Origin: Actinoplanes solisilvae
GTDB taxonomy: Bacteria; Actinomycetota; Actinomycetes; Mycobacteriales; Micromonosporaceae
DNA: 64,000 nt
Direction: 5' to 3'
Assembly (NCBI RefSeq): GCF_003999975.1
Contig: NZ_RJAC01000019.1
Location: forward strand, 1-64,000
A program made the translations under genes and the position numbers. Positions 8,708-16,998 of the stretch are shown here, piece by piece; position 1 is the stretch's first letter; every line of letters begins with the position of its first letter. The notes beneath the pieces were generated by a model. The model searched no databases. It saw only the letters and a list, made by a program, of their open reading frames with translations, and was not told the DNA's origin.

Positions 8708-9489
8708 AGCGCGTCGAGCGACGCCCGGCGTCGTGACTCGACCTCGAAGATCTTGAGCAGGATCACGGCCGCGGCCGCATAGCCGGCTCCGACCAGCAGT
8801 TCCTGGCCGAGCGCGGGGGCGGCCGCGGCCAGTCCGTCTCCGGCCGCGAGGCGCCGGGCCGCCTCCGCCGCGTGTGTGATCGGCAGCGCGTTGCCGACCG
8901 TCACCATCCAGCCGGGCAGCCCCGCGGCGGGCACGTTCACGCCCGTGAGCAGCAGCAACAGTGCGACCGCGACGTTTGAGACCACCCACACGTCGCGGAA
9001 GCGCAGGCCCAGCGCGCCCAGCGTGAGTCCGAAGAACCCGCAGGCCAGCGAGCCGGCCGCCATCGCCAGCAGCAGTCCCGGCAGAGCGCTCACCGGGATC
9101 CGCAGCCCGAGCAGCAGCGCGCCCGCCGTCAGGGTCACCACCGCGATCAGAAGACCATTTCCCGCGTACGGGATGACGCGGCCCCAGAAGATGGCGGTGC
9201 GGCTGCGCGGGGACAGCAGCACGTGGCCGAGAGTGCCGTAGCGGCGCTCGTTGGCGACCGCCATCGTGCCGCCGAAGACGCAGGCCAGCGACGCGGTCAG
9301 CACGGCGTTGCCGACGATGTAGAACCGGTCGTCGGCGACCTGTAGTTGCCGCCCGAGATAGGCGAAGAACAGCAGCTGGAACAGCGGTCCGACCAGCAGC
9401 GTGCCGATGAACATGCCGGGCGTCGTCCAGTTGAAGAGGGCGCGGTAGGCGATGGTGCCGCCCACGGTCATCAGGCGAAGGGTCTTCAT
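8704..9489 (-). CDS. ABC-2 type transporter permease
   Basis: Encodes 261 aa with six predicted membrane helices and the ABC-2 layout: an N-terminal amphipathic/TM segment, ANERRYGTLGHVLLSPRSR (the cytoplasmic coupling region seen in ABC-2 permeases), and four further helices. It should form the membrane half of an exporter with the ATPase at 10352-11329 and the other permease. The start at 9489 has GAAAGG 6 nt upstream. An alternative ATG at 9588 would overlap the upstream permease stop in ATGA, adding a proline/arginine-rich 33-residue tail, so the start is uncertain. It ends convergent with ndk, stops overlapping. The substrate is unknown. Confidence 0.85.
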   Translation of the reverse strand: MKTLRLMTVGGTIAYRALFNWTTPGMFIGTLLVGPLFQLLFFAYLGRQLQVADDRFYIVGNAVLTASLACVFGGTMAVANERRYGTLGHVLLSPRSRTAIFWGRVIPYAGNGLLIAVVTLTAGALLLGLRIPVSALPGLLLAMAAGSLACGFFGLTLGALGLRFRDVWVVSNVAVALLLLLTGVNVPAAGLPGWMVTVGNALPITHAAEAARRLAAGDGLAAAAPALGQELLVGAGYAAAAVILLKIFEVESRRRASLDAL

Positions 9490-9584
9490 GCCGAGCCTTT
9501 CCCGCCGGTGGGGGCGGCGGCGGTGGGGGGTGGGCGGCGAGAACAATGGTGGGGCGACGGCGCTGGCCAGCAGGCTGGGGAAGG

Positions 9585-10355
9585 TCATGCCAGGGCCAGG
9601 GTGGCAGCCGCGCGAGCCCGGCGTTCGACGTGGGTGAGGGCGACCGCGCCCAGTGCCAGGCAGAGCACGCTGATGCCCAGGCAGACGGCGACCGACGGCC
9701 AGACCGGCCCGCCGCTCGTGGCCTCGCGCAGCGCCCGCGCCCCCCACGTGGTCGGCAGCACGGCGGCGATCGGGGCGGTCCACGCCGGCAGCACGGTGAT
9801 CGGCACGAGCATGCCCGAGACCAGCCAGACCGGGTATTCGAGCGTGTTGGCCAGCGCGTTCGCGTTGCGCATGAGCACGAACGTCGCCGCCAGCAGCAGA
9901 CCGAACATGCCGAGCGCGACCACGCACACCACGGCCGCGACGACGAACGCCACGGGGTGGGCGAACTCGAGCCTGATGCCGTACAGCAAACGCCCCCAGA
10001 GCAGGGTCGTGAGCAGGGCATAGGTGCCGACGACGCCGGTCGCGATGGTGATCGGCAGGATGATCAGAACCGGCCGGCGCGGCGCCAGCATGATCATTTC
10101 GAGGGTGCCCTGCCAGCGCTGGTCCTGGATCGCGCCGCCCGAGCCGAACAGCACCGACGACCACACGCCCATCACGCCGGCGCCGACCGCGGCCTCGAGC
10201 AGGCGGTGCTGTTCGCCGCCGGCGCGGAACAGATAGACCGCCAGGGTGGCCTGCACGACCGGGACGACCAGCGCGATCGTCACCTCGAAGGGCGAGCGGC
10301 TCAGGTGCTTGGCGTGCAGCAGCGTGCCCACCACGAGCAGGCGCAAGCTCCTCAT
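9585..10355 (-). CDS. ABC-2 type transporter permease
   Basis: Encodes 256 aa with six hydrophobic segments. It carries the ABC-2 coupling region DQRWQGTLEMIMLAPRRP after the second helix, followed by helices ending in a long C-terminal TM. Its start overlaps the ATPase stop by 4 bp (ATGA), so it is translated with the ATPase and probably heterodimerises with the second permease. Three-gene ABC-2 exporters of this type carry drugs, lipids or polysaccharides; nothing here tells which. Confidence 0.88.
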   Translation of the reverse strand: MRSLRLLVVGTLLHAKHLSRSPFEVTIALVVPVVQATLAVYLFRAGGEQHRLLEAAVGAGVMGVWSSVLFGSGGAIQDQRWQGTLEMIMLAPRRPVLIILPITIATGVVGTYALLTTLLWGRLLYGIRLEFAHPVAFVVAAVVCVVALGMFGLLLAATFVLMRNANALANTLEYPVWLVSGMLVPITVLPAWTAPIAAVLPTTWGARALREATSGGPVWPSVAVCLGISVLCLALGAVALTHVERRARAAATLALA

Positions 10356-11329
10356 GAGGCGCTCACGATCGCCACGTACGCGTCCTCGAGCGTGGGTTCG
10401 CGGCTGTCGACCCGGCCCAGGCGGATGCCGGCCAGCTCGCGCAGCACGTCACTCTGCACATCGACGTGCGCGTCGGAGTGGACGGTCAGGAGCTGCAGCG
10501 CGCCCCGGGCCTCAACAGCGGTTTCCCGTACGCCGGGAAGGTCGCGGACCGCGTCGACCGCGCTCTCCGGGACCCCGTACGCCTCGACCTCGACGACCCT
10601 GCGCCCGTCGGCCCGCCGTCGCAGCTCGGCCGGCGTACCCAGGGCTTGGATCTGCCCGTCGGCTATCACCGCGATCCGGTCGCAGAGCTCATCGGCCTCG
10701 GCCATGTAGTGGGTTGTCAGCAGCACGGTCGTGCCGGTCGAGGCCAGGTCGGCGACGGTGCGGCGCAGCTCGCGGGCGGCCACCGGGTCGACCCCGATCG
10801 ACGGCTCGTCGAGGAAGAGCACGTCCGGGGCGTGCAGCAGGCCACGGGCGATGTGCAGCCGCTGCCGCATGCCGCGTGAGTAGCCCTCGACCCGTTCGCC
10901 CTCGCGCCCGGCCAGGCCGACCAGGTCGAGCAGCTCGGCGATGCGCCGCTTCTGGTCGCGCGGCGCCACCCCGTAGAGCTCGGCGAAGTAGCGCAGGTTG
11001 TCCAGCGCGGACAGACGGTCGTAGAGCCCGCGGTCGCCGCCGAAGACGTAGCCGATCCTCCGGCGTACCTCCCGGGTCTCTTTCTCGACGTCGTGCCCGC
11101 ACACCCGGGCCATGCCCGAGGTCGGGATGAGCAGCGTGTTCAGCAGCTTGATGGTGGTCGTCTTGCCGGCGCCGTTCGGTCCGAGCAGGCCGAACAACTC
11201 GCCCCGGCCGACCGTGAAACTCACCCCGCGGACGGCCTCGACCTCGGTGCGCCGGGGCCGCAGCCAGCCCGTGCGCGCCCGATAGGTTCGGCGTAGATCC
11301 TCCGCCTCGATGGCGTATTCGCTCCCCAT
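10352..11329 (-). CDS. ABC transporter ATP-binding protein
   Basis: Encodes 325 aa. Walker A is GPNGAGKTTT, the Q-loop region is IGYVFGGDRG (a glycine-rich variant with no clear Gln), the signature is YSRGMRQR in place of LSGGQ, Walker B is VLFLDEPS and the H-loop is LLTTH. A C-terminal domain of ~90 residues ends in EPTLEDAYVAIV, typical of the DrrA/NodI-like export ATPases. It forms an exporter with the two permeases that follow with ATGA coupling. A TACGGT -10-like box lies 8 nt before the ATG, so the transcript has almost no leader. The winged-helix protein gene immediately upstream on the same strand may regulate it. Confidence 0.93.
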   Translation of the reverse strand: MGSEYAIEAEDLRRTYRARTGWLRPRRTEVEAVRGVSFTVGRGELFGLLGPNGAGKTTTIKLLNTLLIPTSGMARVCGHDVEKETREVRRRIGYVFGGDRGLYDRLSALDNLRYFAELYGVAPRDQKRRIAELLDLVGLAGREGERVEGYSRGMRQRLHIARGLLHAPDVLFLDEPSIGVDPVAARELRRTVADLASTGTTVLLTTHYMAEADELCDRIAVIADGQIQALGTPAELRRRADGRRVVEVEAYGVPESAVDAVRDLPGVRETAVEARGALQLLTVHSDAHVDVQSDVLRELAGIRLGRVDSREPTLEDAYVAIVSAS

Positions 11330-11359
11330 GGGCTGGAACCGTAGGGAGTCGATCGGGGT

Positions 11360-12376
11360 CTAGGAAACGAATTCGGTGGGGACCGAATCGTCGGCGAGCA
11401 GGCGAACGAGGGCGAGCCCGGCCGGTTCGAGGCCGTAGAGGACGCGGCGGCCGGCCCGGCGGCGGTGGACGACCCCGGCGGCAAGCAGGCCGGCCAGGTG
11501 CTCCGAGACGGTGCTCGCGGCCAGGCCGAGTGCGGTGGCCAGGGCGCTGGTGGTGGCCGGGGTGGAGAGCGCGCGCAGCACCGAGGCACGACCCCGCCCG
11601 ACCAGGATGGCGAGCCGGTCGTCGGCGACAGGAGGAGGCACGGGCGTCTCGGCGAGCAGCGCGGAACCACGCGACTGGTAGGTCACCATGACCACGTCGG
11701 GCTGGTCGCCCGAGCACATCAGCGCGCCCCGCGAGAAGATCAGCGGCACCAGCAGGAGCCGCTGGTTGACCGCCTCGAAGGCCTGGTCGAGCGGCTTGAC
11801 CAGGGTGAGGATCGGCCGCTCCCAGCGGATGCGGTCGTGCAGCCGGGCCAGCAGGGCGTCGGGGCCGTCGGCGGCCAGCGCCCGGGCGCGCAGCAGCACC
11901 TCCTCGTCGAGCGCGGCGCGCATGGCCGGCCAGTAGGGCGCGATCGCGGCGTCCCAGTAGGCCCGCACGCCGTCGGCGAGCCGTCGCAACGCGGCCCGCT
12001 GGTCGTCGCGGAACGGCCGCAACAGCTCGGGGACGTCGCCGTCCGGGTAGTGCTTGGCGAACTCGGCCTCGATCACCTCGGGCGGCGTCTCGCGGAGCTG
12101 GTCGAGCTGCTCCCCGATGGTGGGCATGGCAATTTGCGGAATTGGCACGAGAAAATCCGGCGAAACGGACGGCAACTTCAGATAGAGCGAAACCGGCTCG
12201 GTCGCCGGGTCGGTCCGCAGGATCTCCCAGGTCCGCCGAGCCCACCCGTCGTAGGGCCACGGCACCTCCACCCGGTTGCGTTCCAGCAGATAGAGACTGC
12301 ACGCCACCTCGGCGAACGGGCTGATCGCGATGCGAGTCCGGGACAGCGTGGGCTCATCGATCTCGATCCGAATCAC
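11360..12376 (-). CDS. ArsR-like winged-helix transcriptional regulator with N-terminal DUF5937-type domain
   Basis: Encodes 338 aa. The last ~75 residues form an ArsR-type winged helix (SVLRALSTPATTSALATALG, then ASTVSEHLAGLLAAGVV and the wing RRRAGRRVLYGL). The N-terminal ~250 residues resemble the actinobacterial DUF5937 domain found on such regulators and probably sense a ligand or mediate dimerisation; that assignment is from memory of the family. The GTG at 12376 is supported by TAGGAT 7 nt upstream (leaderless). Located 30 bp upstream of the ABC exporter on the same strand, it is the likely regulator of that exporter. Confidence 0.82.
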   Translation of the reverse strand: MIRIEIDEPTLSRTRIAISPFAEVACSLYLLERNRVEVPWPYDGWARRTWEILRTDPATEPVSLYLKLPSVSPDFLVPIPQIAMPTIGEQLDQLRETPPEVIEAEFAKHYPDGDVPELLRPFRDDQRAALRRLADGVRAYWDAAIAPYWPAMRAALDEEVLLRARALAADGPDALLARLHDRIRWERPILTLVKPLDQAFEAVNQRLLLVPLIFSRGALMCSGDQPDVVMVTYQSRGSALLAETPVPPPVADDRLAILVGRGRASVLRALSTPATTSALATALGLAASTVSEHLAGLLAAGVVHRRRAGRRVLYGLEPAGLALVRLLADDSVPTEFVS

Positions 12377-12458
12377 GGCCCCGATCCTACGGCCAGCCGT
12401 TTGCGATTTCGGTAAACCAACTTCCGTCACCCCTGTGCGCATGACTAGGGTCCATCGG
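12377..12458. promoter_or_regulatory. Divergent leaderless promoters (ArsR-like / RelA-SpoT-like)
   Basis: Minus strand: TAGGAT (12384-12389) then 7 nt then the GTG at 12376. Plus strand: TAGGGT (12446-12451) then 7 nt then the GTG at 12459. An in-frame ATG at 12441 lies upstream of the plus-strand -10 and is therefore less likely to be the start. Confidence 0.5.
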
Positions 12459-13217
12459 GTGCTCAGCAGGACACAACTCGACAAGCTCGGCGACCGCCTG
12501 CGGGACGCGCCCGAGCCCTCGTCCGCCGATCTCGACCTTCTCGAAGCCTTCCTGGCCGGCTACGACGAGGCGTTACAGATCATCGAACGGATCGCGCACG
12601 ATCTGGGATTGCAGCCCACGAGTCGCTTGAAGACGACCGGAACCGTCATCGACAAACTTCGCCGGGATCGCCGGTCGAGCCTCAAGACCGTCCAGGACCT
12701 CGCGGGCGCCCGGATCGTCGTCGACGCCGATCTCGTCGAGCAGGACGAGACGGTGCGATTCTTCTGCGCGGCTCTCCAGGCGAACGGCTTCGGCGGGCGC
12801 GTCGTCGACCGGCGGGTCGATCCCCGTTCCGGTTATCGGGCCGTGCACGTCGTCGCGAAGGTCGGCGCCGTTCCGGTCGAGGTCCAGTTCCGCACAGAGC
12901 TGCAGGACCTGTGGGCGCAGGTGTTCGAACGGCTGGCCGACGGATGGGGCCGCCAGATCCGCTTCGGCGGCGACCCCGACCCGGACGTACGCTCCGAGGG
13001 CCTGCGCCGGTGGCTGGTCGCGAGACTGATCAGCGTCAGTCGCAACATCGCGAGGCTCGAAGTCCGATTCGTCGCGATACGAGTCCTCTTCTCGGGGGAG
13101 CCCGCGGGTGTTCTCGCGAACAACGACCACCGGACGCTGGTGTCGCACAGCCGGCGGGCCGTCGAGATGCTCCGGAAAGCGCTGATTCGGCTGGCCGACT
13201 TGGTGGAGCGGCGATGA
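12459..13217 (+). CDS. RelA/SpoT-domain protein (small alarmone synthetase-like)
   Basis: Encodes 252 aa containing only a RelA/SpoT synthetase-type domain, with no HD hydrolase, TGS or ACT domain. Visible family landmarks are SRLKTTGTVIDKL near residue 55 (the R-x-K...K ATP-binding element), DLAGARIVVD (metal-binding Asp), DPRSGYRAVH near residue 125 (the GTP-stacking Tyr region) and VPVEVQFRT near residue 140 (catalytic Glu). These residues are retained, so pyrophosphokinase-type activity is plausible; whether the product is (p)ppGpp, (pp)pApp or a tRNA modification is unknown. The start is GTG at 12459 with a leaderless TAGGGT box; an ATG at 12441 is the alternative. The next gene starts inside its stop (ATGA). 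Single-domain RelA/SpoT proteins with coupled small genes include toxSAS toxins. Confidence 0.85.
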   Translation: MLSRTQLDKLGDRLRDAPEPSSADLDLLEAFLAGYDEALQIIERIAHDLGLQPTSRLKTTGTVIDKLRRDRRSSLKTVQDLAGARIVVDADLVEQDETVRFFCAALQANGFGGRVVDRRVDPRSGYRAVHVVAKVGAVPVEVQFRTELQDLWAQVFERLADGWGRQIRFGGDPDPDVRSEGLRRWLVARLISVSRNIARLEVRFVAIRVLFSGEPAGVLANNDHRTLVSHSRRAVEMLRKALIRLADLVERR

Positions 13218-13480
13218 GGAGCTTTCTTCTCGTGTACGACCGGCTGCGTGGCGAGCTGCTCGAGGAACGCGAGTTCCCGGATCGATCCGAGGCCCTGAAG
13301 GCGCGATTCGCCGCTGAACGCGAGGGCCGGCCCGGCCACATCGAGATCGTCGCGCTGAACGCGGATTCCCCGGAGGCGATGCGCCGCACCCACGCTCGGT
13401 ACTTCCAGAGCGCCGGAGAGCTGACGCGAGGTGGCTCGATGATGTGGGCGCGGGTTCGCCGGCGATCCGCCCTCCCGTAG
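13214..13480 (+). CDS. Small protein of unknown function coupled to the RelA/SpoT-domain gene
   Basis: Encodes 88 aa with no transmembrane helix and no domain I can name. It starts MRSFLLVYDRLRGELLEE and has a mixed alpha/beta look, ending in a basic tail. The ATG at 13214 overlaps the preceding stop (ATGA), so it is translationally coupled to the RelA/SpoT-like protein and probably made in a fixed ratio with it. The third-position GC is high and the frame clean, so it is a real gene. It could be an antitoxin, a regulator, or a structural partner of its neighbour; that is inference from arrangement only. The ileS T-box leader begins about 60 bp downstream. Confidence 0.75.
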   Translation: MRSFLLVYDRLRGELLEEREFPDRSEALKARFAAEREGRPGHIEIVALNADSPEAMRRTHARYFQSAGELTRGGSMMWARVRRRSALP

Positions 13481-13540
13481 TGCGGCGGCCGGGTAATGCG
13501 GGTGAGGGGATTGCCGGCCGGCCGGTATCGTGGTCTGTGC

Positions 13541-13723
13541 GCAGGCGACGAACCGGCCATCACCGGGGAGCCTCCGGAAGAAACGACCTCACGGTCTTAG
13601 TAGAACCGGGCGATTCCGGCACGTGCGCGGGCCGGGTGAATGAGCGGGCGGGTCACACCGCCAAGCGAGGTGGTACCGCGGGCGTTTCGCTCGTCCTCGC
13701 AGTCCGACGACTGCTATGAGGAG
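13541..13723 (+). promoter_or_regulatory. Translational T-box riboswitch controlling ileS
   Basis: A tRNA-Ile-sensing leader. The conserved T-box GAGGTGGTACCGCGG lies at 13667-13681; its TGGT pairs with the tRNA acceptor end NCCA, and the T fits an A discriminator as in tRNA-Ile. The specifier ATC (Ile) at 13559-13561 sits in the loop of a very short stem I (CCGG 13553-13556 / CCGG 13563-13566), the actinobacterial ultrashort type. Two exclusive folds are visible. In the antisequestrator, GCGAGG (13665-13670) pairs with CCTCGC (13695-13700). In the sequestrator, TCCTCGCAG (13694-13702) pairs with CTGC-TAT-GAGGA (13711-13722), burying the ileS Shine-Dalgarno. Uncharged tRNA should thus raise ileS translation. 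Confidence 0.92.
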
Positions 13724-13730
13724 TCCACCG

Positions 13731-16700
13731 ATGGCCTATCCCAAGCACACCGACGCCTCCGGCGTGCCGGCCAGCCCTGATCTGCCCGCCGTCGAGCGGG
13801 CCGTGCTCGAGCACTGGGCGGCCGACCAGACGTTCGAGGCGTCCGTCGAGCATCGCCCGGCCGGCGAGGCCGGCAGCAACGAGTACGTCTTCTACGACGG
13901 GCCACCGTTCGCCAACGGGCTGCCGCACTACGGGCACCTGTTCACCGGGTATGTGAAAGACCTGGTGCCGCGCTACCAGACGATGCGCGGCAAGCGTGTC
14001 GAGCGGCGGTTCGGCTGGGACACGCACGGGCTGCCGGCCGAGGTCGAGGCCGAGAAGCAGCTCGGCATCACGACCAAGGCGCAGATCGTCGACCTCGGCA
14101 TCGACAAGTTCAACGAGGCCTGCCGCACGTCGGTGCTCGCCTACACCAAGGACTGGGAGCGTTATGTCACGCGCCAGGCCCGGTGGGTGGATTTCCAGGA
14201 CGACTACAAGACCCTCGACCCCAGCTACATGGAGTCGGTCATGTGGGCGTTCAAGACCCTCAGTGACAAGGGTCTGGTGTACGAGGGTTTCCGCGTCCTC
14301 GCCTACTGTTTCCGCTGCGAGACTCCGCTGTCGAACACCGAGACGCGCATGGACGACGTCTATCGCGATCGCACCGACCCCGCGCTGACGGTGACCTTCA
14401 AGCTGGAGACCGGCGAGAACATCGCGGTGTGGACGACCACGCCGTGGACGCTGCCGTCCAACCTGGCCCTCGCCGTCGGCCCCGACATCGAGTACGCCGT
14501 TCTGGAGAAGGACGGCGAGAAGCTCATCGTGGGCGCCTCGCGCGTGGCCGCGTACGCGAAGGAACTTGAGGGTTTTGAAAGGGTCGGCTCGGTTCTGGGC
14601 CGGGAGCTGGCCGGGCGCCGCTACACGCCGCTGTTCGACTTCCTGGTCGAGGCGGGTGGGCCGAACGCCTTCCAGGTGCTGGCGGCCGACTATGTGACCG
14701 ACGAGGACGGCACCGGCGTCGTGCACCAGGCGCCCGCCTTCGGTGAGGACGACCAGAACGTCTGCAACGCGGCCGGCATCCCGACCGTGGTGACCGTCGA
14801 CGACCACACCCGCTTCACCTCGCTCGTGCCCGACTGGCAGGGCGTGCAGGTCTTCGAGGCCAACAAGCCGATCATCGCCCGTCTCAAGGAAGACGGAGCT
14901 GTCGTCAGGCACGAGGGCTACACGCACTCCTACCCGCACTGCTGGCGCTGCGACACCCCGCTGGTCTACAAGGCGGTGTCGTCGTGGTTCGTGGCCGTGA
15001 CGAAGTTCCGCGACCGCATGGTCGAGCTGAACCAGGAGATCACCTGGACGCCGGCGCACATCAAGGACGGCTCGTTCGGCAAGTGGCTGGCCAACGCGCG
15101 CGACTGGTCGATCTCGCGGAACCGGTTCTGGGGCTCGCCGATCCCGGTGTGGAAGTCCGACGACCCGCAGTACCCGCGCGTCGACGTCTACGGCTCGTTC
15201 GAGGAGCTTGAACGCGACTTCGGGGTGAAGGTCACCGATCTGCACCGGCCCTACGTCGACGAGCTGACCCGGCCCAACCCCGACGACCCGACCGGCCAGT
15301 CGACCATGCGGCGCGTGCCCGAGGTGCTCGACTGCTGGTTCGAGTCGGGGTCGATGCCGTTCGCCCAGGTGCACTACCCGTTCGAGAACAAGGACTGGTT
15401 CGAGCACCACTACCCGGGCGACTTCATCGTCGAATACATCGGCCAGACCCGCGGCTGGTTCTACACGATGCACGTGCTGGCGACGGCGCTGTTCGACCGG
15501 CCCGCGTTCCGCAACTGCCTCAGCCACGGCATCCTGCTGGGCGAGGACGGGCGCAAGATGTCCAAGTCGCTGCGTAACTACCCGGACGTCTACAAGGTCT
15601 TCGACTCGTACGGTTCGGACGCCATGCGCTGGATGCTCATGTCGTCGCCGGTGCTGCGGGGCGGGGACATGCCGGTCACCGAGGTGGCGATCCGCGACTC
15701 GGTGCGCCAGGTGCTGCTGCCCCTGTGGAACGTCTGGTACTTCTTCAGCCTTTACGCAAACGCTTCCGGTCATGTCGCGACTTTTCGGACGGATTCCCAG
15801 CATTTGCTAGACCGCTACATCCTGGCCAAGACCAGTGAGCTCGTCGCGAGCGTCCAGGACCAAATGGATGAGTACGACATCTCGGGCGCGGCGGCGTCGG
15901 TCCGGTCCTACCTCGACGCCCTCACGAACTGGTACGTACGCCGTTCGCGCGACCGATTCTGGGCCGGCGACGCCGACGCCTTCGACACCCTCGCGACCGT
16001 GCTGGAGACCCTCTGCCGGGTGGTGGCGCCGCTCGCGCCGCTGACCACCGAGGAGATCTGGCGGGGCCTGACCGGCGGCCGCTCGGTGCACCTGACCGAC
16101 TGGCCCTCGGCCGAGGCCTTCCCGGCCGACCACGACCTGGTGGCATCGATGGACGCGATCCGCGACGTCGCCTCGGCCGCGCTGTCGCTGCGCAAGGCTC
16201 GGGCCCTGCGGGTGCGGTTGCCGCTGGCCAGGCTCACCGTGGCCACCGCGGACGCCACGGCCCTGGCCGGGCTGGCCGACCTGGTCGCCGACGAGGTCAA
16301 CGTCAAGGACGTCGTCTTCACCGACGACGTGGCCGCCTACTGCGAGCAGGTGCTGACCGTCGTCCCGCGCACCCTCGGGCCGCGCGTCGGCAAGCAGGTG
16401 CAGCAGGTCATCAAGGCGGTCAAGGCGGGCGACTGGCAGCTCGTCGACGGCGCGCCGGTCGCCGCGGGCGTCACCCTGCAGGAGGGCGAGTACGAGCTGA
16501 AGCTGGTCGCCGCGGACGTCGAGAACTCGGCGCCGCTGCCGGCCGGCGCGGGCGTCGTCGTGCTCGACACGGCGGTCACGCCGCAGCTCGCCGCCGAAGG
16601 GCTGGCCCGCGACGTCATCCGGGTCGTGCAGCAGGCCCGTCGCGACGCCGACCTGGACGTCTCGGACCGGATCTCGCTGGTCGTCTCGGCCGCCGGGCCG

Positions 16701-16850
16701 GTGCGCGCCGCGGTCGAGCAGCACCGTGACTTCGTCGGCGGCGAGACGCTCTCGACCGAGGTGACCTTGGTGGACGAGGGTGCCGAGGGCTTCGCGGGCG
16801 AGGTCGGCGACGGAGATCAGGTAACAGTTCGGGTTGCGAAGGCTGGATAA
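13731..16850 (+). CDS. ileS: Isoleucine--tRNA ligase, long (eukaryote-like / IleS2-type)
   Basis: Encodes 1039 aa. The catalytic HIGH motif appears as GLPHYGHLFTGY (HYGH near residue 66) after YDGPPFANG, and KMSKSLRN lies near residue 609. The CP1 editing domain (WTTTPWTLPSNLALAVGP, the DEDGTGVVHQAPAFGEDD segment) is complete, and a C-terminal domain follows the anticodon-binding region. Length and the PPFANGLPHYGH block fit the long IleRS class shared with eukaryotes and mycobacteria, which is typically much less sensitive to mupirocin than the ~940-aa E. coli type (family knowledge). The start ATG at 13731 has GAGGAG 7 nt upstream; an in-frame ATG at 13716 lies inside the T-box sequestrator and is not the start. 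Regulated by the T-box leader. Confidence 0.97.
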   Translation: MAYPKHTDASGVPASPDLPAVERAVLEHWAADQTFEASVEHRPAGEAGSNEYVFYDGPPFANGLPHYGHLFTGYVKDLVPRYQTMRGKRVERRFGWDTHGLPAEVEAEKQLGITTKAQIVDLGIDKFNEACRTSVLAYTKDWERYVTRQARWVDFQDDYKTLDPSYMESVMWAFKTLSDKGLVYEGFRVLAYCFRCETPLSNTETRMDDVYRDRTDPALTVTFKLETGENIAVWTTTPWTLPSNLALAVGPDIEYAVLEKDGEKLIVGASRVAAYAKELEGFERVGSVLGRELAGRRYTPLFDFLVEAGGPNAFQVLAADYVTDEDGTGVVHQAPAFGEDDQNVCNAAGIPTVVTVDDHTRFTSLVPDWQGVQVFEANKPIIARLKEDGAVVRHEGYTHSYPHCWRCDTPLVYKAVSSWFVAVTKFRDRMVELNQEITWTPAHIKDGSFGKWLANARDWSISRNRFWGSPIPVWKSDDPQYPRVDVYGSFEELERDFGVKVTDLHRPYVDELTRPNPDDPTGQSTMRRVPEVLDCWFESGSMPFAQVHYPFENKDWFEHHYPGDFIVEYIGQTRGWFYTMHVLATALFDRPAFRNCLSHGILLGEDGRKMSKSLRNYPDVYKVFDSYGSDAMRWMLMSSPVLRGGDMPVTEVAIRDSVRQVLLPLWNVWYFFSLYANASGHVATFRTDSQHLLDRYILAKTSELVASVQDQMDEYDISGAAASVRSYLDALTNWYVRRSRDRFWAGDADAFDTLATVLETLCRVVAPLAPLTTEEIWRGLTGGRSVHLTDWPSAEAFPADHDLVASMDAIRDVASAALSLRKARALRVRLPLARLTVATADATALAGLADLVADEVNVKDVVFTDDVAAYCEQVLTVVPRTLGPRVGKQVQQVIKAVKAGDWQLVDGAPVAAGVTLQEGEYELKLVAADVENSAPLPAGAGVVVLDTAVTPQLAAEGLARDVIRVVQQARRDADLDVSDRISLVVSAAGPVRAAVEQHRDFVGGETLSTEVTLVDEGAEGFAGEVGDGDQVTVRVAKAG

Positions 16851-16858
16851 AACGACGA

Positions 16859-16904
16859 ACCGGCCCGGACATTCTCCGCAGATGTGGTGAATGTCGGGGC
16901 CGGT
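16859..16904 (+). terminator. Hairpin terminator after ileS
   Basis: ACCGGCCCGGACATTC and GAATGTCGGGGCCGGT pair over 16 positions with one mismatch and a ~14-nt loop, beginning 8 bases after the ileS stop. There is no U-run. Confidence 0.65.
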
Positions 16905-16998
16905 CGGCCTGATCGACGGGGACTTCCGGGTTTCCGTCCGATAACCTGACCGCGCTCCCCAGTTGTTTGCGCACGTCCCGTCCTCGGAGGAACCTGAG

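Noticed and set aside
5576..10021. Single 1481-codon gene joining the VOC protein with the region over ndk and the permeases
   Set aside because: The frame crosses ndk and two permeases antisense; a TTG with a good Shine-Dalgarno at 8134 marks the true start.
13716..13731. ATG at 13716 as ileS start
   Set aside because: It lies inside the T-box sequestrator and overlaps the Shine-Dalgarno used for the ATG at 13731.
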